Shown here: one piece after another, positions 56,725 to 64,000 of the stretch
How positions within the stretch are numbered: position 1 is the first letter of the stretch
Layout of the letters: each line of letters opens with the position of its first letter
DNA from: Arthonia radiata
Taxonomy: Eukaryota; Ascomycota; Arthoniomycetes; Arthoniales; Arthoniaceae
NCBI GenBank assembly: GCA_002989075.1
Contig: PSQN01000007.1
Span: forward strand, 946,558 to 1,010,557
Length of the DNA: 64,000 bases
Direction: 5' to 3'
Program-made: the position numbers and the translations under genes
Notes under the pieces: generated by a model
Databases searched by the model: none
Told to the model about the DNA's origin: nothing
The model's input: only the letters and a program-made list of their open reading frames with translations

Positions 56725-58333
56725 CTTGGAGGGCGTGCGACGTGTTGTGCTCTGCTTCTAGATATGCCATGGCGCCGCCTGCTGGCGCTCAAAAGTACTT
56801 GCTCAAAAGTATTTGTGGCGCTACTGCAAGGAACGCTGCAAGCTTGACTTTAAGTCTTTGAGCGACGAGGGACTAAACTCGGAAGGGTGTTCGAAAGGAG
56901 TAGCTAATTAGGGGCTTGCGGGCTATCTAGTCCCGCATCGGTCAAGCTGCAAGGGCCGTTTCTAGGGGATCATGCGGGATGAATGGCGCCCCGAGCCTAC
57001 CCATGGTTTCTTCCCGCGTCCGATCGTGTTGGTTCAAGATGCGTTTCCTTACCTACTGCCCTTCCATAGATACACGGGAAGTTGGATTACCGACACAATC
57101 GAGCGGTGACTTACAGCAGTGCAAAACGTAGCAAGATCGGGAGCTTCACTGGAAATAATGATGGCTTTCGGCGAATGTGGGCGATTCTGAACGCTGACGA
57201 TGGGGCCATGGCGACCCAGTACAATGCCCGCGGGAGCTGACTCTTTCCGCGGACCCTCATCGCTGCAAGCATTGAAGGCAACGCCTCACAAGTCGTCGCA
57301 AAACTCTATGCCGCATCTCACCGCAAGTTTCAATGGCCGCGACTCGCCACAAGCTCTGAATGGGATCGCGCCTGAGCATAACTACAGAGTTCACTACTAA
57401 TAGCAGGTTTGAAAGAGCGAAAAGCGAGCAAAGCGAGCGATAGGAGGCCACAGTCTCAATCGATGAGAAAGTGCAGCCAGGACTACATCCTTAAAGGCAG
57501 TGTTCAGCTTGACTAGTACAACACCCGCTCACGGCTCCGGCAGCGGTGAGGTAGGTCGCTTTGAAGATTAAAGTTCTGTCAGCTTGCCACATGGACTACC
57601 AAGCAGGCGGCCATGTTCCTTGCCATATTTCAGCCGTTAGGTAATAGAATCTAGCAGTCGCCGAACGGAGGAATAAAATCCCTTACGAGGCAATACTCAC
57701 TCCTTCACGCAGTGCTGACTCCTTACACCCTTTGAAGCTCACATGGGCCGCATTCCCCACACACACCAACACGAGGCAAGCTCGACTGATCCTTCGCAGA
57801 AACCTAGAAGACGAGAATGTCAGCTTTCTTAGTGGCTAGAATCGGACTCCGCTGCAGGGAATGTCGAGTAGCTTCTCACAGTACGGGGCCGTGGTGTCTA
57901 CGGCTCGTACGTCGCCACCGGCGAAGATTCGAGATCCATCTCATTATGTAAAACTTTGAGGCAACCTGGATCGTTCGCAAATGATCAGATGGAAGCAGGA
58001 TGGTTGGTGAGTCAAGTCGAACTCAGTCGTATTACTCCTCATCTATTCATTGTCCGGATCAGATCACGTCGAGTTTTCTTTACCTAAGAAGCGGTGGCCA
58101 TGAGCGTAATACCAAAGATCTGGTTAGGGTAGGTGGATCAGACCTCCGCATCTTTGGCAGAGCACGCATCAGTCTAAGACCAAAAGCTCTTCAGGCTATG
58201 CAAAGACGTCTTATATCCGCATCCCGTAATTGATATTCGCGTGATTTCCTTGGTTATCCAGGTGTTTTTCTTGCAACGCAGTATAAGTGATTCTTCTTGT
58301 GCCGCAAAGCTCTCAAAAATTCGTGATATTACA
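56725..58333. other. 1.6-kb intergenic region, nothing recognised
   Basis: Short ORFs only. A small GCGA/GCAAA-rich patch lies near 57416-57440. No transposon ends or RNA genes were seen. Confidence 0.5.
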
Positions 58334-59335
58334 ATGTTCTTTGCCGTCTCTACAGGCATTGCCTTGCTCGGCATTGTCATTCTTCCTCTTCTCTTCAAGT
58401 TAGCGAGCCGCAAGCAGAGCGACCGCCCCTCCTACGCTTCTTCAAGCATCTCACACCGCGCAACGCAATTCGCACCAGACCTCAAGTCCCTTCGCTCCAC
58501 CAGCCCCCCAATCCGCAATAGTTCACTTCCAGCCAAAGACCTCTCCATCTTGACCAAGTAAACACACTCCACTCCACCCCTCACCACACCACTAACAACC
58601 CCCCAACAGAGCCCAAGTCGAGCAGCAATACCCCCCCTCAACCTGGCAGCGCCAAGCCTACGAAAACTTCGCCACAATCCTCCTCGCAAAAGAATACGGC
58701 ATGGAGACCTTCCCCTGCGTCTACGGCACGCTCGGCTAAAAAGCCAACGAGCACTACTACTGCTTCTGCACCTCCGAAGACGCCTCCGATCCCGCGAACG
58801 TCCGCCTCATCGCCGCGGCGCTGACTGCGTTCCTTTCTATCGCGAAGACTGCAGGCCCCAACACCCCCTCGTCATACTTTCCCCTCCGCCGTCTGAAGAC
58901 CCCGAGCAAAAGAAAAGCGTAAACGATTATCTCGGAATCTTCTGGACCTGCCTCAAAGGCCTGCGCGCGGCGGATCCTGAACCCTGGCCGCAATCTTATC
59001 CCGAGGACACAGACGATCCCCGCTGGGCCTTCTGCTTCCACGGCGTCCCGCTCTTCATGGTGGCCATGACGCCCGCGCACGAGCGGCGGCAGTCGAGGTA
59101 CGCGCCCAACTTTTGTCTTGTGATCCAGCCGAAGTGGCTGTTCGACGCGCTGTTCAGCACGGCGGAGAAGCGGCGGGCGGCGTGTGCTAAGGTCAGGGGC
59201 TTGGTTGGGGAGTTTGATGCTGTGCCGCTGTCGCCGGACGTGGCGGATTATGGGGCGGAGGGGTCGAGCGAGGCGAGGCAGTATTTCTTGTTGGATGAGA
59301 ATGTGGGGGCTGTTTGTCCTTGGGGGAGGCTTTAG
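58334..59335 (+). pseudogene. YqcI/YcgG-family gene, two lesions
   Basis: Exon 1 (58334-58557) encodes a membrane anchor (FFAVSTGIALLGIVILPLLF, residues 2-21) and a Ser-rich linker. A 52-bp intron (ACTAAC branch) joins LSILTK to AQVEQQYPPSTWQRQAYEN. The second part matches the YqcI/YcgG family: FPCVYGTLG and ANEHYYCFCTSED, then WAFCFHGVPLFMVAMTPAH, RRQSRYAPNFCLVIQPKWLF and a final CPWGRL. A TAA stands between GTLG and KANEHYY (58737-58739), where CAA to TAA would explain it. A one-base frame change in the run near 58865-58870 separates NTPS from VILSPPPSEDPEQKK. No GT-AG intron explains either. Bacterial and fungal members are of unknown biochemical function, some being linked to small-molecule biosynthesis. 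The gene is otherwise full length. Confidence 0.78.
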
Positions 59336-59799
59336 GGGTGGGGGTGGGACGTGTGGAGGGTTTATTCTTCGTGGGGAGTGCCTTGTTTGGCGTATCCATG
59401 ATTGAAATAACAATGAAGTCGACTAATGTAGGAGGTTATGACGGTTCTATGCAGTCTTGGTGATCTGGCTGTTGGTCTTGTGAATTAACTTATGCCACCT
59501 TCGTCTCCGTGGCCGGCATCAATGGAAAAGAGATAGGATTGGTTTATGGCAGGGGTTGAGAAATAGCACTCAGATTGTCCTATACGTAGTCCAAACGAGA
59601 TGCTGTCCTTGCTCTACTAGATTACTATCAGGGAAGACAACCTAAGAACAATTGCGTACCCAACCTTCCTTGCATAGCCTCTGTGCTACCACACCACCTT
59701 TGGAATAACAGTATTCTTCCAATGAACTTTCTTGCGCCATCCAACCTGCTTCCGAAAACTTGACATCTTGCTCGTAGAATCTCATGGCAATCCAGGCAG
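59336..59799. other. intergenic region, nothing recognised
   Basis: The 3' flank of the YqcI/YcgG relic, leading into the satellite. No gene was seen. Confidence 0.45.
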
Positions 59800-60780
59800 C
59801 CAACCCACCAGAGATTCCACACTCAATAGCACAGCTAGAGACTTTAAACTACCACAACATGCTCAGCTAAATAAACGCTTTCGAATGGTACCTTTACTAA
59901 TCAAATTACAAGGCATTCAAGATTTGACGCCCGCGCGTTGAAATATCACACATATGCAGTAACCCGACCAACTAGAGATTCTGCACTCGATACTGGAGTA
60001 TTTGAAGATTGACTACTATAACATGCTCGGCTTGATGAGCTCTTTCGAGTGGTATCTTTATTGATTTAATTGCAGGTCGTTTGAATTTTTTATATCTGCG
60101 CGTCGAAATATCACAGCGATACGACGACCCGACTAACCAAAGATGCTACACTCAATACTGGAGTATTTGAAGATTGACTACTACAACATGCTCGGCTCGA
60201 TGAGCTTGTTTGCATGGTATTTTTGATGTTTTGATTGCAGGTCGTCGAAAATTTGATGTCTTTGCTCCTAAAAAAAAGATATATTTGAAAAGCTACTTTT
60301 CAAGTGATTCCTGATTCGATATTACAGATAGAGACTTCGAAATGTCACAACATGCTCAGTTTGATGAGTTCCTTTGGATGATATCATTGTTTATTGGGTT
60401 GCAAGTCGTTCAAAATTTGATGTCTTTGCTACGTAAAAAAAGAGAAAAGGGAAAAACTATTCTTTTAGTTGTTCCGCACATAGTAGCGCAGCTAGAGGAA
60501 TCGAATTGTTACAACGTACTCGATTTGATAAGCTCTTTCAAATGATATCTTTAATAATTAGATTGCGCCTCGTTAAGATTTCGCTGTCTTTGCTACATAA
60601 AAAAAGAGAAAATCGAAATGCCACCCTTTTCATGGTTTCCCAGTCAGCAGTGCGGCTAGAAACTTCAGGCTGCCTCAACCTGCTCGACTTAATAATTTCT
60701 TCTGCCTGGAGGCTTTGTTAGTTCAATTGCAAGCAGTGAAATGTTGACACTCTCGCGTCGAAATTTCACGGCTTGAACAT
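59800..60780. repeat. diverged satellite, six units of about 164 bp
   Basis: A core of ACAACATGCTCGGCT, followed by a GATGAGCTCTTTCGAATGG-like stretch, ATCTTTATTGATT and GCAGGTCGTTCAAAATTTGA, recurs at about 59854, 60019, 60185, 60348, 60512 and 60675, giving a regular 163-166 bp spacing. The units differ at perhaps a quarter of positions and are AT-rich. Short frames inside them (for example FDEFLWMISLFIGLQ and FDKLFQMISLIIRLR) are related only because the DNA repeats. Confidence 0.85.
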
Positions 60781-60925
60781 TCAAGTCAACACTATACCAC
60801 TTTAGGAAGGCGGATCGCCGGTTCCTATTTCATCATAGCTGCCATCATTATTGTTGCGGAATCCAAGCTCTATTGCACCACACAATACATTGCGCACCTA
60901 TGTCTACTAATCCGTTACTCGTCTG

Positions 60926-61978
60926 ATGCGGAGCAGCAAGCATTTGCGTGCACGCTTGCCACCCACCTTCTTCCGACAGCGCAGCACAGCACTCGTCAGG
61001 GCTCCTTCTGCTGGCCACCCAGCAGTGTGGCCAACAGTCAAACTACTACAACCCTCACGATGGCTCGCCAATGTTCGCGATGACATCGTCCCGCTCGTGG
61101 AATCGAGCATCAAGCCCGCACCTTCACCGCGCACAGTGCAAGACTCAGACTCAGAGCTGATACCAGGCTTCAATGGACGCGGAAATGGACAACCGCCTGA
61201 CAAACGGACGGTGCAGCTGGGCAAGAGTAAGAAACATTTCGTGTTGCGTAGAAACCAAAATCATGAGCCATGAGCTAACACAGCTGCAGCCGTCCGCACC
61301 CTCCACGACCGCCTCCCCACGCTTCTCGCCACACCCCTCCCGCAAGAAGTCCTCTCGCCAACGATCTCGCTCCACCTCTTTCCCTCCACCCATCCGCACC
61401 TGCCCACCGTCACCGGCCGCATCTCCTACACCGCCGCCCTCTGGACCGCGCCTGTAGCCTGGGGCTGCGTCCCCGTCCTCGGCAACGTCAAGCTCAAGAT
61501 AATCTCAGAGCGCATGGTCGGGCACGGCGTCTGGAACCCTTCTATCGCTCTCGATGGCACTCAACGGGGTTTCAACGAAGGCGTCAATGGCTACAGAAAC
61601 GAGAAGTTGATTGTACGCTGGCAGACGTGCCATGGCAGCAAGGAAGAGAGGAGCCCCAGCGCGGTGGACAAGATTAGTGAGTTCCTTGGGAGGGACGTGC
61701 GGGAGGATAAAGAGGATTTCAGCGGCTTGTTCATCTTTGAATTTGATAAAGAGGGGAGGATCGGACGGCACACTATTGAGCATGCGCAGCACGGTGGGAA
61801 TTGGGAGAAGATGACGAGGGTGGTGAGTGTGACGGATTGGTTGATTGGGCTTGCGAAGGGGAGGAGGATGGTTGATCCGGGGTTGGCGCTGGGGTATGAG
61901 CGGGTGCCGGCGCAGGCACGTGGAGTTGAGATGACGGTTATGGAGAGGGCGAGGAGGAGTAGGGAGGTGGGCAGGTGA
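60926..61978 (+). CDS. DUF2358 (C6orf136-like) probable mitochondrial protein
   Basis: Exons 60926-61226 and 61284-61978 give 331 aa. The 57-bp intron has a GTAAGA donor, GCTAAC branch and ACAG acceptor. Residues 1-50 are Arg/Ser/Pro/Ala-rich without acidic residues (MRSSKHLRARLPPTFFRQRS), like a mitochondrial presequence. The remainder follows the DUF2358/C6orf136 layout: VRTLHDRLPTLL, an ISLHLFPSTHPHLPTVTGRI strand region, ALWTAPVAWG, then GNVKLKIISERM, KLIVRWQ, and a closing FEFDKEGRIGRHTIEH with WLIGLA. This is probably an NTF2-like fold of unknown function. A conserved role in mitochondria is inferred from the family and presequence only. The start is the first ATG in frame. The family call rests on the order of blocks as I recall it. 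Confidence 0.75.
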
Positions 61979-63347
61979 ATGACTGTAAGTCATCTTTGCG
62001 TTTCATGGGGCTGGTTGAGCCGGTCGACTGACATTGGCAGTGTACAAACATCATGTTACGACTGTAATGATGCGGTTCAGCGGCTGGCGTCACGGACTAT
62101 GATTAGGAGCTTCGCTACACCACTCTGTACAAACTTGAATTGAGTATATGATACCCACATGTGTCAGGCACGCCATCTATTGTCCAACTCGAAACTGCTA
62201 ATTTGCGCCAATGCCTCGATGCACCAAATCAATCTGTCCCCCTGGCAAGCTGTTAGTCCAAGATCGCTGAACATTACCATAGCACGGGACAGCTCTCACG
62301 AGCCGCCATTCACGTGTCCACTAGCCTACCCTTCAGTGCTTCCAGCGCAGCTCGCCGTTCGCTATCGCTTCGAACCCGATTGTTCGACAACAGCAAAGCC
62401 GCCGCACAGCACGACTGACCCTGTCTTAAATCCCGGGATGATTGCACGTGCCTCAGCTACGCTTGACGCATTCCTCCTACGTCTCGCCACCGCCTTCAAG
62501 TCGCGAATCCTCATTTAAACGAAACGTTGCAACACCGCACCACCGCATCGTCTGCTTTCCATCCCAACTTCTGGGCACGTCTGCCACAAGGCTCGCAATA
62601 CGGCAGCCATCGCAATGTGGCAGCCACCGCAAACTGTACCTCCAAAGTAGCTTAGCCAACCAACAATAGAAAGCTCTAGGATTTACGGATCACCTGCGGG
62701 CAGGACGCTGACTTCCAGCGCGTTGCAATAGCTCGCTCTGCACACTGCTTGAGCTCTGTCTTTGCTGTTCTGTAGCACGGTGTCGAATCAGCCCACACGC
62801 TTCTCCACGTATGAAACTCTCATGGGTAGGGTGAGAGCACGCAGGCGTGGAGAGAATTACAGATTGCTCGCAAATGGCAGCAAACAACAATCAGATACTC
62901 TCCGATCCATTGTGAGCGTTTTCACCACGGTGATCTCTGGAGCATCTGAGACGCCATGAGACTTTGAGGATCGCGGAGTTCGTGTGCTCGATGGCTTATG
63001 TGATGCGAAAGCAGCTTGCGGGTTGCAGATACGCGTGCTGCAGTCGCTATTGCTTAGAAACCGTTCGTTGGTCACCTGGTTTTCAGCGACGTGGTGAAAA
63101 GCTGCATGTGCAGTGGAGGAGATCCCGTTTGAGCGTCAATGTTCGCGTCTGGGGTCAACGGGGCGCACACAAAACTTGTGCGGAGAGAAGCTAGTAGGGT
63201 ACGTGAGTGAGATGCAAAGGTCTAAAGCAAGAGATGGATCACGACTCTCAAACACAGCGTCTACTCTGCATTACCACACCCCTCATCCACCTCAATCACC
63301 CACACCAACACATGCCACCCCTTCCTCCATTCCTCAACCACCAACCC
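61979..63347. other. 1.4-kb intergenic region, nothing recognised
   Basis: Short ORFs without domain similarity. Around 63270-63350 the plus strand is C/A-rich with few G. No RNA gene or transposon was seen. Confidence 0.5.
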
Positions 63348-64000
63348 CTAACCACCACCAACAAACCCCACCACCGCCTCCACGAAACCCCCCGGATTCT
63401 CCTCCGCAATCCAATGCCCAGCTCCCTCCACATCCCTCACCACAACATCCTCATAATACTCCCGCGCCTGCCGTTCCGCCACCTTTCCACTAAACATACT
63501 CCCCTTACCACTCAAAGCCAAACACCGCACCTTACTCCTGCCGCCCTCCTCCAACATCTTCTTATTATCCGCATCATCCTTGGCAAACGCCCGGTACGTC
63601 TCAAACCCACTCCGCATCCCCCCCGCCGTCTTATACGCCTGTGTATACGTCTCCTTGTCCGCTTCGGTGATCGCGCCGTGGTTCACACACAGTCTTGTGT
63701 AGAAATGCGTGAGATACTCCTTCTCGTGCCCCTGTACCAGTAATTCGGGGATGTCGAGCTGCCAGTGAAACGTGAAATGCCACGTCGCGGGCGCATGCTC
63801 GAAGTCTTTGTACACGCTCGTGCCTGGTAATGGGCATTCGCCGAAACTGACACTAGCTGTATCAGCAGCGAACCGCGCGGCGTACGCGTGCGCGACCATC
63901 CCTCCGATGTCGTGGCCTACTACGTGCACCTTTCCCTTCACGCCTAGGTGGTCATGCAGCAGTGTATGTAGATCAGCCGCCATAGTCAACTTATCGTACC
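63348..64000 (-). CDS. alpha/beta-hydrolase (epoxide hydrolase/dehalogenase type), 5' part cut by window edge
   Basis: The frame is open through the right edge (YDKLTMAADLHTLL at the cut), so the N-terminal part with the oxyanion HGxP motif lies outside. The nucleophile elbow VVGHDIGGMVAHAYAARF has Asp in place of Ser, as in epoxide hydrolases and haloacetate dehalogenases. A cap domain follows (WHFTFHWQLDIPELLVQGHE), with the Tyr-rich YLTHFYTRL and YTQAYKTAGGMRSGFETYRA typical of the family. The catalytic His is in VEGAGHWIAEENP near the C-terminus. The visible part has 217 residues. The protein probably hydrolyses small epoxides or esters; the substrate is unknown. No lesion was seen in the visible portion. 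Confidence 0.85.
   Translation of the reverse strand, partial: YDKLTMAADLHTLLHDHLGVKGKVHVVGHDIGGMVAHAYAARFAADTASVSFGECPLPGTSVYKDFEHAPATWHFTFHWQLDIPELLVQGHEKEYLTHFYTRLCVNHGAITEADKETYTQAYKTAGGMRSGFETYRAFAKDDADNKKMLEEGGRSKVRCLALSGKGSMFSGKVAERQAREYYEDVVVRDVEGAGHWIAEENPGGFVEAVVGFVGGG

Noticed and set aside
60342-60721. Related ORFs (FDEFLWMISLFIG, FDKLFQMISLIIR) that might be a gene family
   Set aside because: Their similarity follows from the 164-bp satellite, and other units have stops in the same frame.
1-64000. tRNA, rRNA or biosynthetic-cluster core genes (PKS, NRPS)
   Set aside because: A read-through for B-box-like sequence and for large synthase motifs found none. The methyltransferase and transporter alone do not make a cluster.

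Overview
The window looks like chromosomal DNA of a filamentous ascomycete, most likely a Dothideomycete (my inference). The evidence is short 44-80 bp introns (one of 177 bp) with CTRAY branch points, many single-copy ascomycete housekeeping genes, fungus-specific families (F-box and 2EXR-like proteins, ACS-type permease, Ede1) and moderate GC content. No rRNA, tRNA, CRISPR or viral element was seen. All exon models are hand-built from reading-frame continuity, GT-AG signals and family conservation. Most of them give totals divisible by three.

Layout. 0-3 kb: an F-box-like gene running off the left edge, a 2EXR/F-box-like gene, and ribosome-assembly factor BRX1. 3.3-7.4 kb: a divergent pair, an allantoate/nicotinate-type MFS permease and a TcuA-like tricarballylate dehydrogenase flavoprotein, which probably form a small catabolic module. 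7.4-26 kb: a dense housekeeping block with exosome RRP4, a thioredoxin-fold DUF255/SPATA20 protein, a KDM4-like JmjC demethylase, endocytic scaffold EDE1, H2A.Z chaperone CHZ1 and, head to head with it, replisome hub CTF4/MCL1. 25.3-26.35 kb: a 1-kb minisatellite with 11 perfect 15-bp units. 26.8-28.3 kb: a WW-domain protein with a prion-like tail. 30.9-37.5 kb: NADH-glutamate synthase GLT1. 40.1-42.1 kb: a cytosolic HSP70 with a perfect upstream heat-shock element. 43.5-52.3 kb: sparser genes (an unrecognised 426-aa protein, a metallophosphoesterase, a nucleotidyltransferase-fold protein, an NAD-dependent epimerase) among a mariner-type MITE and minisatellites.

52.9-59.4 kb stands out. Three consecutive genes (an O-methyltransferase, a DHA1-type MFS transporter and a YqcI/YcgG-family gene) cannot be read through: they carry in-frame stops, frameshifts, or an exon junction that canonical splicing cannot join. 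This looks like an accessory segment in decay, and it is followed by a six-copy, roughly 164-bp diverged satellite. 60.9-64 kb holds a DUF2358 (C6orf136-like) probable mitochondrial protein and an alpha/beta-hydrolase cut by the right edge.

The main functional themes are dicarboxylate or tricarboxylate uptake and oxidation, RNA and ribosome maturation, chromatin and replication, nitrogen assimilation and protein folding. I found no convincing new multi-gene system. The best candidates for follow-up are the permease/TcuA pair, the decaying 53-59 kb segment, and the unusual intron signals.
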